Source: Onchidella celtica (taxonomy: Eukaryota > Mollusca > Gastropoda > Systellommatophora > Onchidiidae). Taken from it: a stretch of 64,000 nucleotides of DNA. The stretch lies in the NCBI GenBank assembly GCA_963931925.1, contig OZ007570.1, positions 26,897,804 to 26,961,803 of the forward strand, read 5' to 3'. The translations under genes were made by a program, and so were the position numbers. Positions within the stretch are counted from its first letter, which is position 1. Each line of letters starts with the position of its first letter. The notes under the pieces are model-generated. The model was not told the origin of the DNA. It saw nothing but the letters and a program-made list of their open reading frames with translations, and did no database searches. Shown here one piece after another: positions 1 through 11,080 of the stretch.

Positions 1-1
1 G

Positions 2-527
2 TGTAGCGTCCCACTAGTTGAACGATCGATATTTTTCTTCCCCCTGCATGACGCGTCTCACTCGGCGACCTTCCTTCCCCCCCCCCTCTCGCCAGCAAGG
101 CCGGTATTTCCCTTTGATGTCGCTGTGTGGCTTGTTTGTCTCACTGTAGAAAATCCAGAAGCGTCTGGAAGATACTGCAGTGTCCGAGATTACGCTAGGT
201 CGACCTTGAGTGATGTAATGCTGTGACGTGTCTGTGTACGATTGGGTGGCCTGTATGTGTCCCGAACGATCTAGGTCTGTCTCGTGCTTATGGGGCGGTA
301 AAGCCGCTTCCTGAACGTTCCTGGACAGAATATATATAAGGAGGGCCAGGCGAGTAGGATGGGGTGTGCAAACCATGGATGCAGGTCGTAGGTGTAAATC
401 TAGTCGTGGTCAGATATATTATAGTGCCTTCCCTGCTAGGTGTAAGTAACTTGTGGATATCAGCTTGTGTTTACAGTTATTAAAGTTAGTATTAATTGTT
501 CATCGGATCCTGTTATTTATTTCTACA
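2..527 (+). mobile_element. Possible solo or terminal LTR of an LTR retrotransposon
   Basis: The stretch begins TGTAG at base 2 and ends CTACA at 523-527, which gives short inverted termini of the TG...CA type. Inside are a TATA-like TATATATAAG at 331-340 and an ATTAAA about 150 bases later at 479-484, the order expected for U3, R and U5. No primer binding site was recognised after base 527, and no retrotransposon polyprotein or second copy is in the window. The left flank is outside the window, so a target duplication cannot be checked. It could equally be a chance arrangement of unique DNA. Confidence 0.35.
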
Positions 528-843
528 ACAGTTCGAGACAGTTTCGTTTTTTTAAGGGGTAGACGATCAGTTCATCTGACTCTCCCCATCATAACGTGCT
601 GAAATTTGCATCAACTGTTACACACAACCACACAAGAAAAGTATCAAATAACTAGAGCGTATATCTATGTCAGGCCGGTCAGGCCATCTTATTATTTAAA
701 TATTAATAAACAAAACAAAAGACAATAGAGGTATATTCAAAGCAATAAATTCTAATTACTAACTTAATCTATGATATTCATGTAACTATGGTTCCTTATT
801 GGATGTACTGCAATCAATAGCAAATGGGTATATTATACGAAAC
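528..843. other. Unannotated AT-rich stretch before the first LINE
   Basis: No gene, repeat or convincing ORF is visible. It is plain AT-rich sequence up to the target duplication of the RTE-like element. Confidence 0.6.
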
Positions 844-855
844 TAGATATCAATC
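844..855. repeat. Left target site duplication of the RTE-like LINE
   Basis: The 12 bases TAGATATCAATC occur here and again, identically, at 4468-4479, bracketing the LINE. An exact direct repeat of this length is typical of target-primed reverse transcription. Confidence 0.85.
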
Positions 856-3800
856 AAAGCACCATCTCTTAAAAATAGCCCAGGCAAGGCAGCAAAACGA
901 GGAGGCGTTTGCTCGGGCTTGGCAAGCGTCTGTCTCTCCTCTATAAGCCCACCCATTTCCGATTTGGAGAGGACACTCCAGCCATACGTTACGGATGGGC
1001 ACAACACGGGAGGTGGCAGTTACCGGTGATAAGCTCAATCCATTTGGCGTACGGATGAGCGCCAGGGGTCCCCTCTGTCGGTGGGAGCGGCTTTTCAGCT
1101 GCATTGATCAACTACCGCCCGCCGTAACCTGGGCAGCCCCCAGGCAGTTGGGTGTTGTTCCGCCACGTCAGCCTGCTTCATAAGGTGGTTGGAGCTAGAC
1201 CAAAAGTCAAAAAGCTGACGTAAAGTGTGCACCTGGCAAAAACACAAAAATACTAAAACTTGGTACCTGGAACGTCAGAACAATGCGCCCAGGCTTGCAA
1301 CAGCAAGATCTCACTAATATTGACTCCATCAGGAAATCCCAAATTATTGATCGAGAACTTCAGCTACTAAACATCGACATCGCTGCCCTTCAAGAAACTC
1401 GACTTCCCGACTCCGGGTCAGTCAAAGAAGAAAACTACACCTTCTTCTGGCAGGGCCTTAGCAGCGAACAGCCGAGAATCCACGGCGTGGGCTTCGCCGT
1501 AAAAAACTCCCTTATCAATTCGATCGCAACTCCAATTGGAGTGTCAGAACGCATCATGACACTCAGACTGAACACCCGGTCTGGTTTTACCAACATTATC
1601 TGTGTCTATGCCCCAACACTTACCTCCTCTGACGAAACCAAAGACATTTTCTACGAGGCATTGCAGAGGACTCTCCACAACATCCCTCTCACCGAAGGCC
1701 TGCTAATTCTGGGTGACTTTAACGCTCGAGTGGGAGCAGATCACTCCGCATGGCCAAAGTGCATTGGGCACTTCGGCATTGGCAACATCAACGAAAACGG
1801 GCAGCGCCTTCTGGAGCTATGCTCCGTAAACTCATTATGTGTTACAAACACGTACTTTGACCTTAAGAGATGCCAAAGAACATCATGGCGCCATCCCAGG
1901 TCTGGCCATTGGCATCAATTAGATCTTATTCTCTCAAGGAGGAAGAGTTTGGGCTGTATAAAAATAACTCGTTCCCTCCACAGTGCTGACTGTGACACCG
2001 ACCATGCACTGGTAGTCAGCAAAATCAAAATTTCGGCCAAGAAAATATACAGATCAAAAGCCCCTTCAATCCCTAAGATCAATGTAACAGCAATCAGAGA
2101 TGAATCAAATAGAAAGTCATTTGAAAAGTTATTTGCTGAAAGCATGGATAATGTCACCCAATGTGACTCGGTAGATGAAACATGGAACACTCTCAGTTCA
2201 AAAATTCATGACTGTGCCATCAAGTCTTTTGGACAGCATAAAGTTTCAAACAACGACTGGGTAGCCCAGAACAGCAAAATTCTCCTACCTCTCATTGAGC
2301 AAAAGAAATCTGCTTTCAATGAGTATAACAAAAATTGCAATCAGAGTACAAAAACTTGTTTGAAAAATGCAAAAGCTAAACTTCAGCTGGAGGTAAGACG
2401 TTGCGCCAACAAATACTGGACAGACTTGTGTAACAGCATACAAGAGGCAAATGAAAAGGGAGATATGAAAACCGCCTTTAGTCAGATGAAAGTAGCTCTT
2501 GGGCCAATCATCACCAAAAGCGCCCCACTTAAGTCTGTAAATGGTGAACCCATCACAGATAAAAATGAACAACTGAATAGGTGGGTAGAGCATTACTCTC
2601 TGTTGTATTCAACTGAGAAAAATATTCCACCAGATTTTGAGGAACACCTCCAAAAACTGCCAATAATGGGCGAACTTGACGCTGAACCTTCCTTAGTCGA
2701 GCTTTCCAATGCAATCGACCACCTGTCTGCTGGAAAAGCCACAGGAAGTGACAACATTCCTGCAGAGGTATTAAAAGACCTAAAAGGCCCATTATTACCA
2801 CACCTGTATAATCTGTTACTGCAGTGTTGGAAAGAAGGCGTGATACCACATGATATGAGAGACGCCAAAATTGTCACACTTTACAAGAACAAAGGAGACA
2901 AAGGCGACTGCAACAACTATCGAGGCATATCCCTCCTCAGCATTACTGGAAAGGCTTTTGCTCGCGTCATCCTCTGCCGCCTTCAACAACTGGCGGAAAA
3001 AGTCTTACCAGAAACACAATGTGGCTTTCGAAGCAAACGATCAACTATTGACATGATATTTGCACTTCGGCAAATCCAAGAAAAATGTAAAGAACAAAAC
3101 AGGCCGCTTATAACATGCTTTGTGGACCTAACAAAGGCTTTCGACACCGTAAGCCGATCTGGCCTGTATGCAGTCCTTAAATCCATAGGCTGTCCACCAA
3201 CATTGCTAAAACTTATTGCATCCTTCCACACTGACATGAGGGCATGTGTCAACTTTGAGGGCTGCACATCCAATTCATTTGCTGTAAACAGCGGTGTGAA
3301 GCAGGGATGTGTTCTTGCTCCTACCTTATTTGGTATATATTTTGCAGCCCTACTCAAGAATGCCTTTGGTCAATGTTCAGGTGGAGTACTTATTAACACC
3401 AGAGTGGACGGCTCCATTTTTAATGTTGCCAGACTAAAAGCAAAATCTCGTACAGAGCATATTATGTTACAAGAGCTCCTCTTCGCAGATGATGCTGCAA
3501 TCGTGGCCCACGATGAAACCACGCTCCAGGCTCTCATCAATAGCCTTGCCAAAGCCTGTGACAAATTCATGCTAAAGATCAGTGTCTCAAAAACTGTAGT
3601 TTTGACACAAGGCTTGAGAAACCCCAACCCAATCATGCTGAATGGCTCTCCTCTGGAGCAAGTGGGAAAATTCTGCTACCTAGGCTCAACCATCAGTGGT
3701 AGCACAGACATAACAACTGAAATAAATGCCAGAATAGGAAAGGCGGCCACAGCTTTTGGCAAACTCTCAAAAAGGGTGTGGAACAATAGCAAGCTGACCA

Positions 3801-4467
3801 TCAAAACAAAGGTACTCGTGTACCAAACTTGCGTCCTAAGCACCCTGCTGTATGGCTCAGAGACATGGACCACCTACTCCAAACATGAAAGATCCCTCAA
3901 CTCCTTCCACCTGCGCTGCCTACGCAAAATTCTCAAGATCAAGTGGCAAGACAGGATCTCAAATATCGAAGTTCTGAGCCGAGCCAACATTCCATCAACT
4001 CAGGCTCTCCTAGGCAAAAAAAGACTGCGGTGGCTTGGACATCTCCACCGTATGGAAAATGATCGCATCCCCAGACAAATTCTCTACGGGGAACTTGCTA
4101 CTGGCAACCGACCCAGAGGTAGGCCACATCTGCGATTCAAAGACACTTGCAAGGTCACGATGAAAGCATTCAACATCGACCCCAATGAATGGGAGAACCT
4201 TGCAAATGATCGAAGCAGATGGAGACAAAAATTGCGCAGTGGCACGCTCGCAATAGACTTCAAGGCAAAAGAAACATACCTGACAAAACGACAGAGGCGG
4301 AATGAAAACACTCGCCAAAGTGAACCCAAAAGACTGACCTGCAATCACTGCCATCGCACTCTCGGGTCAAACATTGGTAGAATAAGCCACGAGAGAAGCT
4401 GTCAGTCAAAGTGAAAGTGAATATTCTAGCTGCTAAGACCGTCTGTAAAGACGCTAAAGGCCATATA
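856..4467 (+). mobile_element. Full-length RTE-like non-LTR retrotransposon (about 3.6 kb)
   Basis: The element is bounded by the exact 12-bp duplication TAGATATCAATC. It holds a 5' leader of about 340-430 bases, one long ORF coding for an AP endonuclease and reverse transcriptase, and a very short 3' tail of about 50 bases after the stop. It ends in an AT-rich run rather than poly(A). A compact single-ORF body and a very short 3' UTR fit the RTE superfamily. The uninterrupted ORF and perfect duplication suggest recent insertion. Clade assignment below RTE-like was not attempted. Confidence 0.88.
1283..4414 (+). CDS. RTE-like LINE ORF2: AP endonuclease plus reverse transcriptase, intact
   Basis: This 1043-residue protein nicks target DNA and copies the element RNA into it (known role of the family). 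From the N-terminus there is an AP-type endonuclease (about residues 1-245) with QETR (E38), LGDFN (143-147), a HQLDLIL segment (211-217) and the catalytic-type DTDH (238-241). A linker follows, then a reverse transcriptase with NNYRGISLLS (544-553), FVDLTKAFD (613-621), VKQGCVLAP (672-680) and FADD (734-737), the last holding the two catalytic aspartates. The C-terminus carries C1020-x2-C1023-x12-H1036-x3-C1040, a probable zinc finger. The first ATG is at 1283, but the reading frame is open from 1199, and the residues just before the methionine read GTWNVRT. That segment contains the conserved endonuclease asparagine, so real translation probably starts upstream at a non-AUG codon. No frameshift or stop is present. 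Confidence 0.9.
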   Translation: MRPGLQQQDLTNIDSIRKSQIIDRELQLLNIDIAALQETRLPDSGSVKEENYTFFWQGLSSEQPRIHGVGFAVKNSLINSIATPIGVSERIMTLRLNTRSGFTNIICVYAPTLTSSDETKDIFYEALQRTLHNIPLTEGLLILGDFNARVGADHSAWPKCIGHFGIGNINENGQRLLELCSVNSLCVTNTYFDLKRCQRTSWRHPRSGHWHQLDLILSRRKSLGCIKITRSLHSADCDTDHALVVSKIKISAKKIYRSKAPSIPKINVTAIRDESNRKSFEKLFAESMDNVTQCDSVDETWNTLSSKIHDCAIKSFGQHKVSNNDWVAQNSKILLPLIEQKKSAFNEYNKNCNQSTKTCLKNAKAKLQLEVRRCANKYWTDLCNSIQEANEKGDMKTAFSQMKVALGPIITKSAPLKSVNGEPITDKNEQLNRWVEHYSLLYSTEKNIPPDFEEHLQKLPIMGELDAEPSLVELSNAIDHLSAGKATGSDNIPAEVLKDLKGPLLPHLYNLLLQCWKEGVIPHDMRDAKIVTLYKNKGDKGDCNNYRGISLLSITGKAFARVILCRLQQLAEKVLPETQCGFRSKRSTIDMIFALRQIQEKCKEQNRPLITCFVDLTKAFDTVSRSGLYAVLKSIGCPPTLLKLIASFHTDMRACVNFEGCTSNSFAVNSGVKQGCVLAPTLFGIYFAALLKNAFGQCSGGVLINTRVDGSIFNVARLKAKSRTEHIMLQELLFADDAAIVAHDETTLQALINSLAKACDKFMLKISVSKTVVLTQGLRNPNPIMLNGSPLEQVGKFCYLGSTISGSTDITTEINARIGKAATAFGKLSKRVWNNSKLTIKTKVLVYQTCVLSTLLYGSETWTTYSKHERSLNSFHLRCLRKILKIKWQDRISNIEVLSRANIPSTQALLGKKRLRWLGHLHRMENDRIPRQILYGELATGNRPRGRPHLRFKDTCKVTMKAFNIDPNEWENLANDRSRWRQKLRSGTLAIDFKAKETYLTKRQRRNENTRQSEPKRLTCNHCHRTLGSNIGRISHERSCQSK

Positions 4468-4479
4468 TAGATATCAATC
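4468..4479. repeat. Right target site duplication of the RTE-like LINE
   Basis: An identical copy of the 12-mer at 844-855, directly after the AT-rich 3' end of the element. Confidence 0.85.
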
Positions 4480-7320
4480 TAAAGTGACAGTTGAGTCGCC
4501 ACTGGCCAGTCGCCAGGCAAACTCTCCCAAAATCATATGGGCTTGAATGTTAGGAGAGCCCAGTACGTTCAAAGCCTACAGAAGCACACTTCGGCTTGTA
4601 GGTAATTAAGCAGTTGCAAAAGACTATATATATATATATGCACAATCACTATTCAATTCATCAACAATGTGCTATATTACTTCAATCATACTATGGAGAT
4701 AGATCTATAATACGGGCCACTCGTTCGTCGAGTGCCAGCTGGGGTTTCCTTAGACTTCCTATGAGGCTGTGGTTCTCTCTCTATCCCTGAATTCTATTAT
4801 GCTTAGACAAATAAGATGTGTTACCGTTGGTCACGCCTACTGGTAGGCGCGAACATCAAAAGAGCGCAGCGTGGGCTTTTAAAGGTCAGCCCACTCAGAC
4901 CTTTCTTTCTAGAGCTCAGTCAGTCCGATTAGCAAGGACTTCTAGTCTTCAAATCACACAGTTCAGGTACTGGCCAACCGGAGATACTTCACGACACGAT
5001 GCTTCTGCTCGTCTGTATTCAATGAATCTGAACGTTACACGATGTTTTATACTATCCAACTACCCAGCAGTGCTAGTCCGCTGGCCCAATTAGTTCAGCA
5101 ATCTCATTGGCCGAAACCTCCCACCATTTTAATTGTAGTAATACGTCTGCACTATTCTACCAGCCAGTTAACGTGCAAAAACTTGTCTAGTCATACTTAA
5201 CAATGTCAACTATCCCCACCTTGTTTCACCCCTACTCCATTACTTATTAATCACGAACATTAAAACCGACAAGCGTGAATCTAACAGTTTAACTTTACAT
5301 TTATTTACTCACCAACTATAATTCGCGAGGACCGTTCAAGGCCACCAGCCAATTTCTCATGGCCCTGGTAAAAAAACCACTCACGCTCTGCGTGAGATCT
5401 AACAACATCCGAATCATGACAAACAGAAACGCGTTTAATTATCTAAATTCACAAAGCTCTGTGAAGAGATAATACAGTATAGATGGATGAAACTTAAAAG
5501 TGTATATTGTGTAATGTTCTGTGTGTATATGAAGGGGTATGAACTGACTTCCGGTTTACGACTCGTCAGCATGATGCAGCGTTGATAAGCAAATAGGAAA
5601 ACATGTGTTTACATTTAAGACGGTGTACATTGATGTGAATATGTAATACATAATAAGGAACTGTGGGAAAACCGGACTGAATTCTCGCACGAGGACACCA
5701 GTCCTGCACCGGATTGTCCTTCCGTTACACACGAATGCCCGAATCCGTGGCTCAGATGATCCGGATCATCCGGTCTGTAATAAGCAGGTAGACCGCACGC
5801 AAGGTCATGGCGTGAGGCGTCAGCCTGATATATCCACTCTTACAAGACGTTTCGTCAGAATGGCACTGACAACCCAGCTGGGGTATTATATCCAGTGGAG
5901 TTTATTACAGTTTATCATAGTTATTATTTGGATTTATCTGTGATCATGCGAAGGGTATACGCTGGCGTACAAGACAAATTCAGAACTGTGTAGGCCCCTA
6001 TCCAGAATCCTACAGGGCATTCAGTGTCTTTTCATAAATGTCCAATCGAAAAATCTTAAGCTGTTTTCCAACCCCAGTATTATGTGAGATAAACAAATAT
6101 ATAGATTTTCATTCTCGTTCTGTAGTGATCTGGAAATGATATGTTTCGCCTCATTTCGTTTCCAGGGATCTAGGTCAAATCTGGAGGTCTTTACACTTGT
6201 TTGTTGCTGTTGCCTCGTTTTCTTTCATTCAAACGCACTTTAGAATTCATCGAGAACTCTTCATTTATCAAGGCAAGTTTACGACTGCGAACTCAGAATT
6301 TTCTCAGTGTGAAGGTACCGGTAACTAAGCCACAGTGGAAGCCAGAATCATGATAACAAGGCCACATTGGAAGTATAGATGAAAGATCCAGCTTACAATC
6401 AAAGCTAATGTTAAGATGACAAGATTGTGCATGAAAAATAAAACCCTAAGCATAATTCTCATAACACAAAGGCGCTGAACTCTATACGAAAACATCACAT
6501 AACATTGTGTTACATAAAAACATCGCATTTCACTATCATTCGAGCTTCCTCATTCATCTGTGTAAGATTTAACTAGATATCTATTTCTTCAGTGAAAGTA
6601 TGTGCTCTCTGAATTCCCTGTTCAAAGCAATGAAAAACTACCACCAGCTACCACAACTGCTGTGTCCCCTACGAGATACCACCATCAATCCGCGGCACAT
6701 TAAAACAAAAATAAGTAAGCCACCGTCAATGAAATATCTGACGCACAAAAAAAAGGGAACTTTGTTAGGGCCCGAAAATCTTTCTTGTTGCCAGTTTCAA
6801 CGTGTTCAAACAAGAACACATCACACTACATGCGACTTAAACCATGAGGGGTAAAAATGGGTTGTTCAGATCCCATCATTGTGAAAGGCTCAAGTTACGT
6901 AGATGGTTCACTGAATTTGTCTGAGTGTAGATAATGTCACGGAAGAATGCTGAGCGAGTGAAGTCTTTCCCTTTTAACACAGTGTTATACAAACTGTAAC
7001 TCAATTTCCATATTATTTTTAATAAACTGTAATACGATATTACAGAGTTAAGGTTATCCAAATCAAGGTACTCGTTTTTCAACTTCGTGAGCTTATATGC
7101 TTTGCAGGAGTGTGGGGTCATTTGCGACCTCTGACAGACGAAGGTGGGATGGGCCTAAATTCACTCACCACTTCCAGTTCTGAGCATTAGATTTAGTGGG
7201 TCTTGAACTGACAGAGATCACTGTAAATATTTGTGAACCCCAAATTCAAAGTCACTGTGGCCATAAGAAGAATACAATTATGTTGAAGCCAAAAAAATAC
7301 GCACAATGGATGAATCATGT
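4480..7320. other. Intergenic DNA without a supported gene
   Basis: No ORF here has a recognisable domain or codon character. A short (TA)n run lies near 4627-4640. Nothing else repeats or folds in a way that could be defended. Confidence 0.5.
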
Positions 7321-7426
7321 ATTTAATCATAATATTATTCATCCACTTGGTCATTTTTAAGCATTTCTTGTCTAACAAAGGCGTATTGTGTCCTTTCACT
7401 TGGTGCATCAACAGACAGTTTACAAG
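7321..7426 (+). repeat. Left arm of an imperfect long inverted repeat
   Basis: This arm pairs with 8086-8181. The best matching block is CTAACAAAGGCGTATTGTG, read here on plus and at the other end on minus. The arms differ by scattered substitutions and a few short indels. The spacer is about 660 bases with no recognised coding sequence. It may be a non-autonomous DNA transposon with long terminal repeats or a foldback element. Confidence 0.7.
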
Positions 7427-8085
7427 CCGGACATTGTACAGCTATGGTGACGGTCGTGCCTGGTATTTTTCAACCAACGAAAACATATGTTTGTATAACA
7501 TGCTTGCAGGACAGAAATTATTCGTTAGATACACAAATTAAGCGACAAAAATGGAATAATCATGGGGGCGTAGGTGGCAAAGCGATGTTAGTTGTACTTT
7601 TCCTTCATTATGTTGTATTATTATTATTAACTTTATTATAGTTTACATTGTAGAGTAATTTATAATCATTACCACATACTTAGCTCCCACAGACTTACCA
7701 GACTTCTAGCCGATGTGATAATGGATGATTACATTACCAGAGACTGCATTTAAATTACACATTAATTTGTCCTAGTTATTGCTTGGTTTATCATGCGAGT
7801 TGCCGTACAATTTGCTGAGAAATGTGTCAGAAAGTGAGAGAGGCGAAGCAAGTCGACTATATTCATAAAAATCGGGTCGTCTTGTCAATGCCTTTTTTTT
7901 TTAAAACTAAAAATCATAAAGAAAGAGTAGTGGCACCTACAACATCGCAACACCAACATGGGATAGTAGATTACACTGAACATGTTTTTGACCACAATAT
8001 AATACACAGCAGAAGAAAGTTGAAATGCCTTTTAAAATCGTCTGTCTGTGCTTAGTTAATAGACAAAAATAATGCCGCGCTTCAT

Positions 8086-8181
8086 CTTGTAAACCGTCTA
8101 TTGATGCAGTAAGTGAAAGAACACAATACGCCTTTGTTAGAGTAGAAAAGTGGATGAATAATATGCCTATTATGATTAAAT
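8086..8181 (-). repeat. Right arm of the imperfect long inverted repeat
   Basis: Reverse complement partner of 7321-7426, running from CTTGTAAAC to ATGATTAAAT. No target duplication could be recognised outside the arms. Confidence 0.7.
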
Positions 8182-9859
8182 AATTATATATCTTGTTTTC
8201 AATAGCCCGGGAATGTCTGTAAGAACTTTTTGTCGTTTTGTGAAAAGGAATGCATATAACTGCAAAACATACATGTATTATCTTATCTGACGAGATAATT
8301 ATGAATATCCTGTTTAAAGTATAAGCTGCGTCACTGCGCACGCTAAAAGAAAAAATCTTCTGTCCTTTATGTCTTTATGTTTTGTTTTCAAGCTACTGGT
8401 CCATAAAAGCGGTGATATATTTCTATATTAATAACTTGTTTAACATGTTAAATTGTTTAAATACGTAATGTTTTAATATAAAGCACCAGGGTGTGTATCA
8501 CCGCTCTGACATGCGCATTTGTTGAAAGCATGGTTGAAAGCAACCTTTTACGGGGCCTGAAATTACTCGCTTACTGAAAAGAGTGTACCCGTCGTTAAAA
8601 AAAAGAAAACAACCTCAAGTATTTTATATTTGATGTCATGAATAATGTCTATTGAACAAGTTAGACATCATGAAAAAACGGGTGGGGTGAATCTGTTCTA
8701 AAGTGAGCATTTCACCCGGATTTCTACACATAGACACTCGTCCACCAAGTACTGAATTATTCTACCTCGTTTTTTTTTTTTTTTTTACAGAAATCGAGAT
8801 AGGGCCACAACATGAAACTGCAAAGTGTATTCAATCTTTCTTACGAAAATCGTTGGGATTTCTCGGCTCTGGAGGTAGGCCTTAGAGTGTTGAAAAGTTC
8901 ATATAATGCTTTTGTAAAGTTTAACTATAAAACTTTGAAAGCGATTTTCCTGAAATGCGTTGATGTGGTAGGCTTGGAACAAGGCAGTACTATAGCGACG
9001 ATATGCCCTTCGCGTGGTTCTGTTTTTTACTGATACTGAAAGAACAACAATAAAAACAACTACCTGGTTTCGTGTAGAGAAACTGCTACCCTGAGTTCTT
9101 CTAATTCAAAACAATTTTATCAGTCCTCAAGCCGTACATTCATCTTTCGTTTTCGCTTTCTCTGTCTCTTCATTCCTTCATCGGCCTTCACATCTTGGCG
9201 TTCTCTGCCATGCGCTTTCCTCGGCTGCTTTCTCAACACCCTATAGTCGTTCTTACTTTCCGCCGTCTACATTGTCATTTCCACCATCAACGCTTTCATT
9301 ATAATCCCATCCACACCCAGTGGAAATCCGGGGTCTTTGATTCACACTTCATGTCCACGAATGTATGAGAAGCTTCATGAAAACAAAGAGAATCTGCGAG
9401 ACCGTCAACTCCACAGAATATCTTCAACACCCACGACCATTTGTGTTTGCCATGAAGGTAGATCTACGTCTTTTACACAAGAATGCCGTGTAAACAGCCA
9501 GCAAGTACGCATAGGTATGGTGAACTTCACTACAATAATGCGAGATGTATGGCTGATAGTTGGTATTGATTAAACGGAGAGACTGCGGAGTTGTTTGCAG
9601 GATGAGGTAGATCGGTATTTGATTGGTTGGTGTACAGGTTTTGCAAGATATTCTCCCAGAGGTTAACGTTTCATGAAATATGACAGGTTAAATATTATGT
9701 GAGAGCTGAGCTTTGAAAAGAAAAATGAAACAGATGATCAAAGGCGAATCCATTCCACAAGTTAGGAACCCAAGTGCAGGAATAACGCTAACGCATAACG
9801 GGATTATTTTGATGTTCAACGAAGTTTTCTTGGGAATTCACGCTCTTTTTCAGTACAAT
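8182..9859. other. Intergenic DNA, nothing recognised
   Basis: Only a poly(T) run near 8771-8786 and short ORFs without domain similarity are visible. Confidence 0.5.
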
Positions 9860-10030
9860 CAGGCTGCATTCAGAGGCCAGGCGTAAGACTCTCTCGGGCT
9901 GCCTATGGGCGAATGCCTTAGAACAAACGGAGAAACTCAATGAGCAGGATCACGCCCCGAGTAGAAGTTGAACCTAAGCCTTCTCCTACCACGATGGAAC
10001 GCTCTAACCACTGCGCCGCTGCGCGAACCC
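9860..10030 (-). mobile_element. tRNA-derived SINE, minus strand
   Basis: Read on the minus strand there is a pol III A box, GGCGCAGTGGTTAGAGCG, at 10017-10000 and a degenerate B box, AGGTTCAACTTC, near 9975-9964. The spacing of 25 bases between them suits a tRNA-like head. The B box departs from consensus (GGTTCAA in place of GGTTCGA) and no clover leaf with paired acceptor ends is evident. It is therefore a decayed SINE rather than a tRNA gene. The left boundary of the tail is uncertain. Confidence 0.6.
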
Positions 10031-10164
10031 ATCATAGGATTTCATAGTATAAGAACAGTACTTCTTATGTGTCTGAGACTTGTACACTGATTTTCGTCAT
10101 GGAACGGGTCAGGCAGTGCTCAAGTATGAAAACCAGAATAAAAAGAAAACAAATGCTATGAACA

Positions 10165-10449
<285 letters not shown>

Positions 10450-10877
10450 GCAGATTGTCCTGACACCCTTGTCAAATCAGCTGAATAAATTGAGACAGCA
10501 AACAAAAAGGGCTTAATTTGAAGTGCACAGCGTGTCGGCTTAACACTTGAGTGTTCTATGCCATCAATGTTTCGAGTGGGTCCAAAATTGGCCGGGATCT
10601 AACACTCCCCCTCCCCCACCCCCGAGAGGGTTAAGATGGCATGTGACAAAAGTAGCAAATGAGACGATCCACATCTCATGGCTATCATGCCGAACACCAA
10701 TTATGGATCACTGAAGATATTGTCTGCGTGTCAGATCCAAATATTACCAAACTCTAGCCATGACATAATAACATTTTTCCAGTTGTCAAAAATCAGGTTG
10801 TACAGCTGGTGGCGTGGAAGTGATCTGCTTCACAGTCTCCTTCTATGGAACTCTCGTACACGCCTAGCTTTTAACAC

Positions 10878-10921
10878 GAGAGAGAGACAGACAGGCAGAG
10901 AGAGAGAGGGAGAGAGTGAGA
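10878..10921. repeat. GA-rich simple repeat flanking the L2-like LINE (left part)
   Basis: An imperfect (GA)n tract abuts the (ATA)n 3' tail of the L2-like element. A matching GA tract lies at the other end of the element (14536-14627). Confidence 0.8.
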
Positions 10922-10956
10922 CTATAATAATAATAATAATATATTGCATTTATATA

Positions 10957-10990
10957 GCGCCCAACCCCGTCGATGACAAGCTCTGGGCGC
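10957..10990 (-). other. 3' terminal stem-loop of the L2-like LINE
   Basis: GCGCCCA (10957-10963) and TGGGCGC (10984-10990) form a perfect 7-bp stem with a 20-base loop, just before the terminal repeat tail. In related LINEs such a 3' structure is the reverse transcriptase recognition site; the role here is inferred. Confidence 0.65.
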
Positions 10991-11080
10991 TTTAACAAAC
11001 TCTTACACACACACACACACACGCATACACAAAAGAAATTCAAAAATATTTACTATTGTTGCTGCCGAAAAACACCTAGC

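Noticed and set aside
2285-2849. Antisense ORFs within the RTE-like coding region
   Set aside because: They are shadows of the long sense ORF.
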